A stretch of DNA of 28,860 bases from Ruminococcus sp. UBA4321 (GTDB taxonomy: Bacteria; Bacillota; Clostridia; Oscillospirales; Ruminococcaceae): positions 1 through 28,860 of the forward strand of contig DGUB01000040.1 of NCBI GenBank assembly GCA_002393815.1, written 5' to 3'. Shown piece after piece: positions 1 to 9,200 of this stretch. The position numbers and the translations under genes are program-made. Below the pieces are notes generated by a model. It did not search any database, was not told where the DNA came from, and saw only the letters and a list, made by a program, of their open reading frames with translations. The stretch's first letter is position 1, and every line of letters begins with the position of its first letter.

Positions 1-1082
1 GCACGGTCACAGGCAAGACTGGGGTCTGTTTCGTTTTCGGCAGGCTTGTAGGCACCGCATTTCAGTTCCAGATGCACTTCCCCCTGACAGCATTTGATTT
101 CACGGGAAAGCTTCTCGATTTTTTCCTTGCACCCGTAAAACCGTGTCAGCACGACAAAATGGTCATCCGAAAATCTCGAAACCAGTGAACCCTGAAATGC
201 CTGTTCTATCATGCCGGCGATTTTTTTCAGCAAGTCATTGCCCTCATGAAATCCGTATTTTTCGTTATAGGACTTGAAATTTTCAATATCGAAGAATAAA
301 AATACAATATTGTCCTTGTCCGTCGTGACATAGCCGAGCAGTTTTTCTGCTTCGCTCCGGAAGTATACCATATTGTGAATGCCTGTGAGTTCGTCTTCGA
401 CGGAAATCCGGCTCAGATGCTGATTCAGCTGTTCCAGATTCTCATCTTTTTTCGCCTGTGTGATTGTCCGGTTATAGTTCGCGAAACTGAACAGAAGCGT
501 CGAAAGATACATCGTGAACATGTTAATCTGTGTGGCAAGTGTCGTGCCGATTTCTTCACTGTTCGGGGGCGGAATCATATCAATCCGGAAATAGAAAATC
601 AGATACGAAGATGACAGAATCAGGAACGAAACCAGCGGTCTCCACGTCAGCAGGCAGACAACAAATAATTCCATCGTCAGGAATGTGAGAATCTGTTCGC
701 CTTTTGCATAGTCATTATAGGAAATCGTCAGCCCGAAATAAATACAGATAAACGAAAAAATCCACTTGACGACCTCTCCGACAACAGGGTTATCTTTCTT
801 CCCCTTGACAAACCGCACCGCGAAAATCAGCATACAGCTTCCGGCGGTCAGCAGAATCAGATAGTTCAGATAATATTTTTCAAAATAATAGGAGAACGGC
901 TTCGCCTGCCCTTCGGGAAGTTCGAGAATCGTCCTTGTCATGCGGATAATCATCCAGATTTCCAGAACGACAACAACAATGGACATATAAATGCTTGCCT
1001 TCATATTCGCTGCATAGAAATAATCCCGGACATAGGGCGATTTTTTATCTATGCCGAGCCATTTCATGATTTTTTCTTTCAA
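1..1082 (-). CDS. Membrane protein with degenerate GGDEF domain (partial, C-terminus beyond window)
   Basis: About 360 residues are visible and the gene runs off the left edge. The N-terminal ~205 residues hold about six hydrophobic segments (roughly 31-48, 72-90, 103-121, 131-147, 149-165, 186-203), so this is an integral membrane sensor. A GGDEF-type domain follows: the DELTGIHN entry motif near residue 229, the FFDIENFKSYNEKYG metal/substrate region near 262-276, and FSDDHF at 303-308 in place of GGDEF. With the signature motif lost, diguanylate cyclase activity is unlikely. Clostridial proteins with this degenerate form often continue into an EAL phosphodiesterase domain, which would lie outside the window (inference). 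I chose a TTG start at 1082 because GGAAAGG sits upstream at good spacing; the ATG at 1067 is the alternative. A good promoter lies at 1130-1158. Confidence 0.82.
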   Translation of the reverse strand, partial: MKEKIMKWLGIDKKSPYVRDYFYAANMKASIYMSIVVVVLEIWMIIRMTRTILELPEGQAKPFSYYFEKYYLNYLILLTAGSCMLIFAVRFVKGKKDNPVVGEVVKWIFSFICIYFGLTISYNDYAKGEQILTFLTMELFVVCLLTWRPLVSFLILSSSYLIFYFRIDMIPPPNSEEIGTTLATQINMFTMYLSTLLFSFANYNRTITQAKKDENLEQLNQHLSRISVEDELTGIHNMVYFRSEAEKLLGYVTTDKDNIVFLFFDIENFKSYNEKYGFHEGNDLLKKIAGMIEQAFQGSLVSRFSDDHFVVLTRFYGCKEKIEKLSREIKCCQGEVHLELKCGAYKPAENETDPSLACDR

Positions 1083-1129
1083 TGCGCATCACGCCTTTCC
1101 AAAATCAGAGCATTGCCCTGTTTTTTTAT

Positions 1130-1158
1130 ATTATAACAGATTCTGATAGAAAAGTCAA
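1130..1158 (-). promoter_or_regulatory. Vegetative (sigma-A type) promoter of the GGDEF-like gene
   Basis: On the minus strand TTGACT (1158-1153) and TATAAT (1135-1130) are separated by exactly 17 bases. A TG dinucleotide one base before the -10 makes it an extended -10 promoter. It predicts a leader of about 40 bases before the TTG start at 1082. Confidence 0.8.
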
Positions 1159-1217
1159 ACAGGAAAGTATAGGCAATTTTTCCTAAAATTAAAATAAAAT
1201 TTTGTATATTATGTCAA

Positions 1218-1247
1218 TTGCTTTTAAACATAATTCTATGGTAAAAT
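1218..1247 (+). promoter_or_regulatory. Probable promoter of the GH42 / DUF389 operon
   Basis: TTGCTT (1218-1223) and TAAAAT (1242-1247) are separated by 18 bases, placing transcription start near 1254, just ahead of the ribosome binding site at 1264-1270. Because the promoter lies inside the upstream in-frame extension beginning at 1202, it supports translation starting at 1280. The hexamers are only moderately close to consensus. Confidence 0.5.
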
Positions 1248-1279
1248 GTTCAAAAAGACGAAAACGGAGGTATCTGCTT

Positions 1280-3337
1280 ATGCAACATACACCAATTACA
1301 CCCAAATTTCCGCATATGCTTCACGGCGGTGACTACAATCCCGAACAGTGGAAGGCATATCCTGACATTCTGAAACAGGATATTATACTCATGAAAAAAG
1401 CAGAAATTAACTGTGTCAGCCTTGGCATTTTCTCGTGGGCTGAAATAGAACCCGAAGAAAATCAGTTCAGCTTTGATTTTCTGGATAAGATTATCAATAC
1501 ACTATATGAAAATCAGATTCATACAGTTCTGGCTACGCCGTCCGGAGCGCGTCCGCACTGGCTGGCGGAGAAATATCCCGAAGTCCTCAGAACCGATGAA
1601 ACCGGCAGAAAAGCTTTGTTCGGTCAGCGTGAGAATCACTGTTATACTTCTCCGGCATACCGGGAGCGTGTCAGAATGATAGATACCAAACTTGCCGAAC
1701 GCTATGCTTCGCACCCGGCTGTGATACTCTGGCATATTTCCAATGAATTCTGCGGAGAATGTCACTGTGAACTCTGTCAGAATGCGTTCCGGCAGTGGCT
1801 GAAAGAAAAATATCACACACTGGATAATCTCAATCATGCATGGTGGTCGCATTTCTGGTCGCATACTTACACGGACTGGAATCAGATTCACAGCCCCTCG
1901 CCGATTGGGGAAACTTCCGTTCACGGGCTTTCCGTTGACTGGAAAAGATTTGTCACTTATCAGAGTACGGATTTCATGAACGCCGAAATTGATGCTGTCA
2001 AATCCGTAAACCCGCAAATTCCGGTGACGACTAATTTCATGGGAATGTATGCCTACGGACTGGATTATACTGCCATGAGCCGGAAACTGGATGTCATTTC
2101 CTGGGACTGCTATCCGGAATGGCACGCCTTCTGGGGAAATCATAATGTCGCTCTGGTGGAAAGCCTGTCTCATGACATGTCACGCGCTCTGAAACAGCGT
2201 TCCTTCCTGCTGATGGAATGCACTCCCAATACGACCAACTGGAGAAGTATCAGCAAGCTGAAAAAACCCGGTATGCATGAATTATCCGTTGTGAATGCCG
2301 TCGCACATGGTGCTGATTCCGGCATGTATTTTCAGATTCGGCAGAGCCGGGGAAGCTGTGAAAAATTCCATTCTGCCGTGATTTCCCATACCGGAACGGA
2401 ACATACACGCACATTCCGGGAAGTTTCCGAAACAGGCAAGTTATTGCGGAAAATAGATTCTGCGGTCTACGGTTCGTCAACGCCGGCGAAAACTGCGATT
2501 ATTTTCGATACCGAAAATAAATGGGCATTGGATGTGATTCAGGGTCCCCGGAATATCGGACTTGACTATTTCGGCGCGATTCAGAAATGCTACCGCTATT
2601 TCTGGAAAAACGGTATCAATACGGATATCGTTGACGAAACAGCTGATTTCTCAAAATATGAACTTGTTATTGCGCCTATGCTTTACATGTTCCGTTCCGG
2701 CATTCAGGAGAAGTTAAGAAAGTTTGTCGAAAACGGCGGTACACTCGTCACGACTGTATTTTCCGGAATCGTCAATGAAACAGACCTCTGCTTCCTCGGC
2801 GAAGCAACGGAAGAAAAACTCAGCGATGTCATGGGCTTCTGGATTGAGGAAACAGACGCGCTCTATGATGACGAACATAATCTGCTGAATTATCAGGATT
2901 TGAATTATGAACTTTCCGAACTCTGCGAACTTCTTCATCCGACAACCTGTAAAGTTCTGGGAACGTATCAGAAAGATTTCTATCAGGGAATGCCTGCCCT
3001 GACGCTGAACGCATTCGGCAGAGGGCTTGCCTATCATATTGCGGCTTCGGCGGAAGAAAGATTCTTTGATGATTTCTTCTCGGAACTTGTTCCCCAGCTG
3101 AATCTGGAACGCGCGATGGAAACCAACGTTCCGGAAGGCTGTTCTGTGACATGGCGCGAAGATGCACAGGGCAGAAAAATCATCTTTCTACAGAACTATG
3201 CAGAAGAATCCAAAGAAATCCTCCTGGATAAAACCTATCAGGACATTGTCACGGACGAACTCTGTAAGGATTCGCTGACAGTCGGCGGCTTTTCGTTCCG
3301 GATTCTGAGAACACTGGAGGAAACTGCTCATGAATGA
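1280..3337 (+). CDS. Beta-galactosidase, glycoside hydrolase family 42
   Basis: The protein has 685 residues, normal for GH42, and hydrolyses terminal beta-galactosides by a retaining mechanism. The N-terminal TIM barrel starts with HGGDYNPEQW near residue 15. The acid/base is Glu156 in WHISNEF and the nucleophile is Glu313 in LLMECTPN. Cys121, Cys161, Cys163 and Cys166 reproduce the zinc-cluster cysteines known in GH42. The trimerisation domain and a small beta domain complete the C-terminus. No signal peptide is visible, so it is cytoplasmic and probably acts on imported galacto-oligosaccharides. I chose the ATG at 1280 because ACGGAGG (1264-1270) sits nine bases upstream and the N-terminus then matches the family. 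The stop codon overlaps the next gene by 8 bases. Confidence 0.95.
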   Translation: MQHTPITPKFPHMLHGGDYNPEQWKAYPDILKQDIILMKKAEINCVSLGIFSWAEIEPEENQFSFDFLDKIINTLYENQIHTVLATPSGARPHWLAEKYPEVLRTDETGRKALFGQRENHCYTSPAYRERVRMIDTKLAERYASHPAVILWHISNEFCGECHCELCQNAFRQWLKEKYHTLDNLNHAWWSHFWSHTYTDWNQIHSPSPIGETSVHGLSVDWKRFVTYQSTDFMNAEIDAVKSVNPQIPVTTNFMGMYAYGLDYTAMSRKLDVISWDCYPEWHAFWGNHNVALVESLSHDMSRALKQRSFLLMECTPNTTNWRSISKLKKPGMHELSVVNAVAHGADSGMYFQIRQSRGSCEKFHSAVISHTGTEHTRTFREVSETGKLLRKIDSAVYGSSTPAKTAIIFDTENKWALDVIQGPRNIGLDYFGAIQKCYRYFWKNGINTDIVDETADFSKYELVIAPMLYMFRSGIQEKLRKFVENGGTLVTTVFSGIVNETDLCFLGEATEEKLSDVMGFWIEETDALYDDEHNLLNYQDLNYELSELCELLHPTTCKVLGTYQKDFYQGMPALTLNAFGRGLAYHIAASAEERFFDDFFSELVPQLNLERAMETNVPEGCSVTWREDAQGRKIIFLQNYAEESKEILLDKTYQDIVTDELCKDSLTVGGFSFRILRTLEETAHE

Positions 3338-4097
3338 ATTCAGATACGCGCTGAAAAAAGCCTTCTCTCTGGAAGAAGACTCCGCCACACATGAGGAAAT
3401 CAAGAAACGCATCATCAGCGGCGGACAGGTCACCGGTACAAATATGTGTGTTCTCATATGTGCAATTCTGATTGCTTCAGTAGGCTTAAACGTCGGCTCG
3501 ACGGCAGTCATTATCGGTGCGATGCTGGTTTCTCCGCTGATGGGCAGCCTTTTGGCGATGGCATTCGGCGTGGCTTCGGCGGACAAGTCCCAGCTGCTGA
3601 AAAATCTCTATGGCTTTCTTCTGCAATTGATTATCAGCCTGATTGTTTCAACAGTTTATTTTCTGCTTTCACCGCTGAACGAACCGACTTCGGAACTGCT
3701 GGCAAGAACACAGCCGACTTTCTATGATGTGATTATTGCGACAGCCGGCGGTTTTGCCGGAATTATCGGCAGTACGCGCCTTGACAAGGCGAATAATATC
3801 ATCCCTGGTGTTGCAATCGCGACTGCACTGATGCCGCCTGTCTGCACCTGCGGCTATTCCATTGCCCATGCCGAATGGGAAATGCTTTCCGGTGCGGCGT
3901 ATCTGTTTATTGTCAACTGTTATTTTATTTTTGTTTCTGCCGTGGTGATTCTGGATTTGCTGAAAATTCCGAAAATCAGCAATATCAATGAAAAACAGTG
4001 GAAACGCCTGAAAATGGCTATCATCCGGAATACTATCATAGTACTCCTGCCGAGTATTTTCTTCACTGTCTTAATGCTGAAAGCACATCAGCAATAA
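3330..4097 (+). CDS. DUF389 family integral membrane protein
   Basis: The protein has 255 residues. After a short charged N-terminus come about six or seven hydrophobic segments. The DUF389 core is recognisable from VGSTAVIIGAMLVSPLMG near residues 55-72, where Ser and Pro interrupt the helix, and from PGVAIATALMPPVCTCG near 154-170. The family has no firmly established biochemical role; a transport or membrane-stress function is only speculation. It starts 8 bases inside the GH42 gene, with GGAGG near 3316-3320 as ribosome binding site. The two are therefore translationally coupled and probably co-expressed, although a functional link to galactoside use is not established. Confidence 0.85.
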   Translation: MNEFRYALKKAFSLEEDSATHEEIKKRIISGGQVTGTNMCVLICAILIASVGLNVGSTAVIIGAMLVSPLMGSLLAMAFGVASADKSQLLKNLYGFLLQLIISLIVSTVYFLLSPLNEPTSELLARTQPTFYDVIIATAGGFAGIIGSTRLDKANNIIPGVAIATALMPPVCTCGYSIAHAEWEMLSGAAYLFIVNCYFIFVSAVVILDLLKIPKISNINEKQWKRLKMAIIRNTIIVLLPSIFFTVLMLKAHQQ

Positions 4098-4139
4098 AAA
4101 AAGCCTGCTTTCCGGAATTCCGGGAAGCAGGTCATTTTT
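4096..4139. terminator. Bidirectional intrinsic terminator between convergent genes
   Basis: The stem arms at 4105-4111 (CCTGCTT) and 4126-4132 (AAGCAGG) are extended inward by CCGG/CCGG around an AATT loop. An A-tract (4096-4103) lies on the left and a T-tract (4135-4139) on the right. It can stop both the DUF389 transcript on the plus strand and the amidase transcript on the minus strand. Confidence 0.85.
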
Positions 4140-4879
4140 CAGCCTATCACGATAAAATCAGATAAGACATAGCCTGTGTAATTCTTCCATGTGACGACAT
4201 ACCAGTTATTTGCCATGCCGTAGACAGTAACAGCTTCCCCGTTGGGGATGGAAGTAATTCTCGCGCCGTTGATACTGGGATAGCTTCTCAGGTTCAGTCC
4301 GGAACCGTCCGTGACGACAACGCCCTTGACAACTCGTGTGGGAGTCAGGAACGGAATGCCGAAATAATCACAGAGCGATTCTGTCAGATTGGCAGCAATG
4401 GCATCCAGACTGGTGCGAATCCATTCGGCATCTTCTTCGTTGTCGTGATAGCCGAGTTCGCAGAACACCGCGACTGCATTGGTTCTTGTGACTTCTCCGA
4501 GGCTGACAGTCGGTCGAGCCGTGACTTTGGAAGGAAGCGGATAAACGCTTTTCATATTATTCGCGATGGTAATCGCCAGTTTTTCGCTCGCCATGCTGTA
4601 GGGGGAATAATAAATATCTACTCCGCGAAGCTGACCGCTCAGGCTTTCCGGGGCGGCGTTGGAATGCAGCGCAAGATGCACATCGTAGTAAGCGGCATTG
4701 GAATCTGCAATCGCGCCGGCAGCCTGGCGGTTCGGGTCATTCCGGGTGAAGGCAATGCCGCTGGCTCTTAAATAAGGCTCCATGGCATCGGCTAACAGGT
4801 TCATATATTGTTCTTCATTGCCGCCGTTGACATAGGGATTGAATTCCTGTGTCGAGGGGCTTAAAAAAATTTTCGGCAT
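4139..4879 (-). CDS. N-acetylmuramoyl-L-alanine amidase-like protein (amidase_3) with C-terminal SH3 domain
   Basis: The protein has 246 residues. Residues 1-175 have the amidase_3 fold that cleaves the MurNAc to L-Ala amide of peptidoglycan: Glu in GNEEQYMN (zinc-ligand position), His in LALHSNAAP (zinc ligand) and Glu in FCELGYHDNEEDA (catalytic position). The opening motif, normally DPGHGG, reads SPSTQE, so the first His ligand is replaced by Thr; clostridial relatives with a similar SPSNQ opening exist. The last ~65 residues (from VVTDGSGLNLRSYPS) are a bacterial SH3 domain, usually a wall-binding module. There is no signal peptide, which is odd for a wall enzyme and resembles phage-type endolysins, but no phage genes surround it. 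The start is set by AAAGGAG just upstream. The gene lies 62 bases after the serine hydrolase gene, so the two are probably co-transcribed. Confidence 0.85.
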   Translation of the reverse strand: MPKIFLSPSTQEFNPYVNGGNEEQYMNLLADAMEPYLRASGIAFTRNDPNRQAAGAIADSNAAYYDVHLALHSNAAPESLSGQLRGVDIYYSPYSMASEKLAITIANNMKSVYPLPSKVTARPTVSLGEVTRTNAVAVFCELGYHDNEEDAEWIRTSLDAIAANLTESLCDYFGIPFLTPTRVVKGVVVTDGSGLNLRSYPSINGARITSIPNGEAVTVYGMANNWYVVTWKNYTGYVLSDFIVIG

Positions 4880-4941
4880 GAATATTCTCCTTTCATAGAG
4901 ATACTATATTCTATGCCGAAAATTCCGGAAACGTTCTGCAA

Positions 4942-6105
4942 TCAGAGATTTCCGAAGACAATATTTCTCATCAGCTTTGCCGCCGGGGAAGTGCCGGCGC
5001 AGGCGGTCTGCACCCAGAAGAAGACAACAAGCTTTTCCAGAGAGTCAACACAGAAATAAGTTCCTGTCCAGCCGTCCCAGCCGAATTCGCCGAGGTTTGC
5101 AATGGTTCCGGCTTCTGCCTTATCGGTCAGGACACGCACCAGACAGCCGTAATCATAGCCGCGCAGGGAATCCCACTGCTGGTCTTTTTTGAAGCTTTCT
5201 CCGCCAATCTGCGGCGTTCTGATATATTCGAGAGCTTTTTCGCTGAGGATTCTTGCGCCGTTTTCGCCGATGCCGCCGTGTGCGAGCGCGTTCGCAAATT
5301 TCGCATAGTCCGGAATCGTGGAGCATAACCCTGCACCGCCGGAAATAAATGCCGGAAGCGTTCGATAATCATTCAGTCCGAGATGACAGGCAGTATCGGG
5401 AATCAGTTTTCCGTCTTTGGGTTCGTAGGCGGCTGTAAAACGATGCTGCTTTTCTTCCGGAATGTAGAAATCTGTTTCTGTCATGCCGAGCGGACTGAAA
5501 ATATTCCGGAACAGATATTCTCTGTAATCCATGCCGGAAACTGCCTGTACGACACCGCCGAGAATATCCGCAGAAGTGCCGTAATCCCAATGGGTGCCGG
5601 GGTCGAATTCGAGGGGAATTTCTGCCATGCGGCGGCAGTATTCGGCAAGACCGATTTCGTTTTCCGTACCGCGTTTCTGTTCCATTTCGTAATAAAATGC
5701 GGCAACATCTTTCTGTGTCTGGTTCATGCAGTTGGGGTACGGCATACCGGAAGTCATATTCAGCAGATGCTGTATGCGCATTTCTGTCTTAGCCGGGCGC
5801 GGCTTGCCGGATTCGTCATAGACTTTCATGTCCGCGAATTCCGGAAGATACCAGCTGACCGGGAAATCCGGGTGAAGTTTTCCCTGTTCCACAAGCTGCA
5901 TGACAGCAACGGCTGTCATGGGCTTTGTCATAGAGTAAATCCGGAAGATGGAATCCATCTGCATGGGCTGATTTTTTTCGCGGTCAGCCATGCCGAAGGA
6001 ATTGGCATAAATGCATTTGTAATCCTGATAAACTGCGGCATTCGCGCCGACAAAGTCACCGTTTTCCAGACAGTGATTTATCATATTGTCAAGTAATTCT
6101 TTCAT
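4942..6105 (-). CDS. Serine hydrolase of the beta-lactamase / penicillin-binding protein-like family (class C fold)
   Basis: The protein has 387 residues and belongs to the PF00144 group, which includes class C beta-lactamases, D-amino-acid peptidases and EstB-type esterases. The nucleophile motif SMTK is at 58-61, with Ser58 as nucleophile and Lys61 as base. The tyrosine motif YGTS is at 175-178. The third, usually HxG-like, motif appears as WDGWTGT near the C-terminus. No signal peptide is evident, which argues against a classical beta-lactamase and for an intracellular esterase or peptidase; the substrate cannot be named. The start is the ATG at 6105, with AGAGG at 6115-6119. A TTG two codons upstream has no better support. 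A weak promoter lies in the loop of the inverted repeat upstream. Confidence 0.9.
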   Translation of the reverse strand: MKELLDNMINHCLENGDFVGANAAVYQDYKCIYANSFGMADREKNQPMQMDSIFRIYSMTKPMTAVAVMQLVEQGKLHPDFPVSWYLPEFADMKVYDESGKPRPAKTEMRIQHLLNMTSGMPYPNCMNQTQKDVAAFYYEMEQKRGTENEIGLAEYCRRMAEIPLEFDPGTHWDYGTSADILGGVVQAVSGMDYREYLFRNIFSPLGMTETDFYIPEEKQHRFTAAYEPKDGKLIPDTACHLGLNDYRTLPAFISGGAGLCSTIPDYAKFANALAHGGIGENGARILSEKALEYIRTPQIGGESFKKDQQWDSLRGYDYGCLVRVLTDKAEAGTIANLGEFGWDGWTGTYFCVDSLEKLVVFFWVQTACAGTSPAAKLMRNIVFGNL

Positions 6106-6146
6106 GAGCAAGAACCTCTTTTCATAGAATTATCATTTTAAAAAAT

Positions 6147-6241
6147 AGGTGGAAGGGTGGATGGCGGAAACTATCTTTTTTATATTTTTTAGAAAAATTT
6201 TTTTGCAAGTACGATAGTATAACCCTTCCAACCTTCCACCT
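6147..6241. repeat. 95-base imperfect inverted repeat, possible terminator or miniature element
   Basis: The left arm is 6147-6175 and the right arm 6213-6241. The outer ten bases (AGGTGGAAGG and its complement) match perfectly, and the match continues imperfectly, about 23 of 29 positions, to ACTATC/GATAGT around an A/T-rich 37-base centre. It lies 22 bases after the addA stop. On the minus strand the outer stem is followed by a run of T (ATTTTTT), so it may end addBA transcription. The long arms and central spacer also resemble a small non-coding mobile element. Confidence 0.6.
6179..6208 (-). promoter_or_regulatory. Possible promoter of the serine hydrolase / amidase pair
   Basis: On the minus strand TTGCAA (6208-6203) and TATAAA (6184-6179) are 18 bases apart, in the A/T-rich loop between the arms of the inverted repeat. 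A/T-rich DNA makes such matches easily by chance, so support is weak. Confidence 0.35.
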
Positions 6242-6263
6242 TTTAGTTCAGCATAAATTTATT

Positions 6264-9200
6264 TTATTCATACCGGATTTCTTCAAGGCGGACTTCGATT
6301 GCCTTATCCAGCGTAAAAGAGTAAATATACGCCTGCTTGACCGGTTCGCCGAGTACCAGTTCCATCGCTTTCTGATACAGACCTAACTGAACGGCATATT
6401 TCTCCGTCAGTTCGCTGCCGTTCTGCACCCGGTCTGTTTTGTAATCGACGATAACCCAGCCGCCCGGCTCATGAAACAGCAAATCCACTGTGCCTATCAT
6501 GATACCGTCTGTATCCAGATAGTTTTGCAGAAGCATGGAAGTTTCCGGCAGATGCAGCTTGCCAATCTGAACGAATAACTGCTTTTCTTTCATCACGGAA
6601 TCAGAAGCCGCGATTCTCTGATATAATGCACCGTCAAAGAATGCCCTGATTTTTTCCGGCTGAATGGCTTGCGCTTCCACAGGTTCGAGAATATCGGCTT
6701 GCAGCATTCGCTGCATTTCCTGTTCCGGATTCTGCGCGGCTGCCTGAAAATCCATAAACTGCATGATTTTATGAATTGCCGTACCTCTTGCCGCACCGTG
6801 CAGACGGCGGATTCTGCCTTCTTCGTCTTCGAGCATGAATTCCGGAATCTGGATTTGTTCCGTCATGCCGGTTTCCGGATGCGAAAGGGAAGTTACCGTC
6901 CGCTTTGCCGGGAGTTCGGTCAGATGGGAAGTATACTGCCATGAAAGCTGGTTTCGTATCTGGCTGACAAGTTTCGCGGCAGGTTCGGCAGAAGCAATTA
7001 CTTTTTCTTCGGTCTGGGATTCGGCAGATGTTCCGGCAGTCCAGACATGATATTCCGCCATAGGGGAAGCAATGGATTTGCCCTCATCCATGGCTTTGCG
7101 CAGATAGTCTGCTTCGTCGGAAGAAAGCAGATAAGCAAGAATCCAGTCCTGCATGCTGTTCAGTTCGGGCGCGATGTCCTTCACCGCATAGGATTCCAGA
7201 AAGCCGCCCATATTGCAGATATGATTCTTGGGACTGCATCCGGTATAGATTTCATCTGTCACGAGAAACAGCTTCTGCTTGGCTCTGGTGAGTGCGACAT
7301 AGAGCAGACGCATTTCCTCGCTTTTTTCTCTTTTGTCCTGCTGATACTGCAAATACTGATAAATTCCGGAAGTCAGCTTGATACAGCGTTTGCGGTCAAT
7401 CATCTGCAAGCCGAGCATTCCGTGTTCTGCCGGAAGAACAGGCGGCGGCGCAGGGCGTTTATTGAACGCACGTTCCGAATGCAGAAGAAAGACAAACGGA
7501 TATTCCAGACCTTTGGATTTATGAATGGTTTTTATCGAGACATAATTTGCTTTCTGACTGAGCAGATTTGCAGAAAATTTTTCGCCGCTTTCCTTGAGAT
7601 AATCCAGATAGCGGAGCCAGCCGCTTAAACTGCTCTGCGCGGTCAGGTCAGCATGTTCCCGATAGCTGAGGGCATATTCTGCGAAGATTTCGAGATGCTC
7701 GCGGCGTTCGTCCGCATGTTCATACAGGCTCTGGAGAGACATAAAATCTGTCATTTCATAGATTTCATACAGAAACTGTTCGAGCGGCATGGTATCGGCA
7801 AGAGAGCGCATCTGTGCAAGCTGTTCCAGAAACATATGACATTTCCGGAACAGAACAGAATCTTCCTGTTCGGAGAGAGTCTGCATCTGGAGATAGATTC
7901 TTCTGCCGTCACCGGAGATTTTCAGCATGGCTAAATCTTCGGGAGTGAAGCCGTAAACGGGTGATAATAGTACGCCAGCCATGGCGACATCCGTCATGGG
8001 ATTGTCAATCACCCGGAGCAGATTCATCATCAGCTGAATTTCGGGAAGTGTCAGGAAGCCGTCATCTTCATCGAAAGCGAACGGAATGCCTCTTTTTTTG
8101 AGGGCTTCGCCGAGGATTCCGGCATATTTTTTAGGGGAACGCATCAGAATGCAGAAATCTTTATATTCGCACGGTCTGACAGTACCGTCCTGCATGACCG
8201 GAAACTGCTGTGCTATCATAGAAGCAATCGTATCGGCAGTACAGTCTGACTGTAAATCTTCGCCGGAGTAGTCAGAGCCGGATTTCGGAACAATGACCTG
8301 CACGCCCTGATATTTTTTATCCAGATTCTGATAATCCGACGCGCCGAAATTCAGCTGTTCATCTTCTGTATAGACGAGTTCGCCGCATTTTTCGGACATG
8401 ACATTCCGGAACAGTTCGTTGATAAAATCCAGAATGCCGGGCGCACTGCGGAAGTTCTGGTTCAGGTAGATTCTAGCCATTTCATCGGCTTTGCAGTCCG
8501 CGAGCGGCGTACTGTCCTGAATGGCTTTTCTGAAATTTTCGGGATTTGCCTGCCGGAAACGGTAGATAGACTGCTTGACATCGCCGACGAGAAACGCGTT
8601 CGTTCCGTAACGGAGCGTTCTGCCGTCTTCCGAAATGCGGCAGTCCTGTGACAGCAGCTTGAACAGGCAGTCCTGCTTGTCGTTGGAATCCTGATATTCG
8701 TCAATCATAATCAGCTGATATTTCCGGGCGAAGGATTCAGCAAGCTCCGAACGGTGCAGAATGCCGTTTTCATCGAGATTTCCGAGCAGACCAAGTACAA
8801 GATGTTCAGCATCATCAAAGCTGAGAACATTCTGTTCTTTCTTTTCCTGAAACAGCGCGGTCTGGTATTCCTGCGTGAGTTCCAGAAGCAGAGGAATGAC
8901 CTGTTTCTGAATTTCAGAATCTTCTTTCCAGAACGTCAGGGGTGTGAGTGTTCCGTCAACAAGCTGATTATATTTGTTTTTATAGATTTCTCTAATTTGC
9001 CCGAAGATATTTTTATCTTCCTCACGGTAATAATCTGCATTTTTCTTGCCGCCGGGGAAAGGCTTGAATTTTGTAATCTGATATTTCAGAGGACCATTCA
9101 GAAGCGTGTTTTTGTCCGCTGAGCGCACAAAAGTTTCATGCGCCCGGAATCTGGCAATATCATCATTCAGGATAATTTCATATTTTCTGTCGCCGGGGCA

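Noticed and set aside
1202..1279. N-terminal extension of the GH42 protein to 1202
   Set aside because: It overlaps the likely promoter at 1218-1247, encodes a basic stretch absent from the family, and the good ribosome binding site serves 1280.
1502..2173. 223-codon minus-strand frame inside the GH42 gene
   Set aside because: The GH42 catalytic and zinc residues lie on the plus strand across this stretch; the minus frame has no start signal.
4895..4916. Small inverted repeat CATAGA/TCTATG before the amidase gene
   Set aside because: The stem is only six A/T-rich bases long with a ten-base loop, too weak to call a regulatory hairpin.
5383..6096. 237-codon plus-strand frame opposite the serine hydrolase gene
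   Set aside because: The minus strand encodes SMTK and YGTS motifs with a clear start; the plus frame is a shadow rich in Cys, His and Phe.
4139..6105. A prophage lysis module, suggested by an endolysin-like amidase
   Set aside because: No holin, tail, portal or integrase genes are nearby, and the neighbour is a serine hydrolase followed by addAB.
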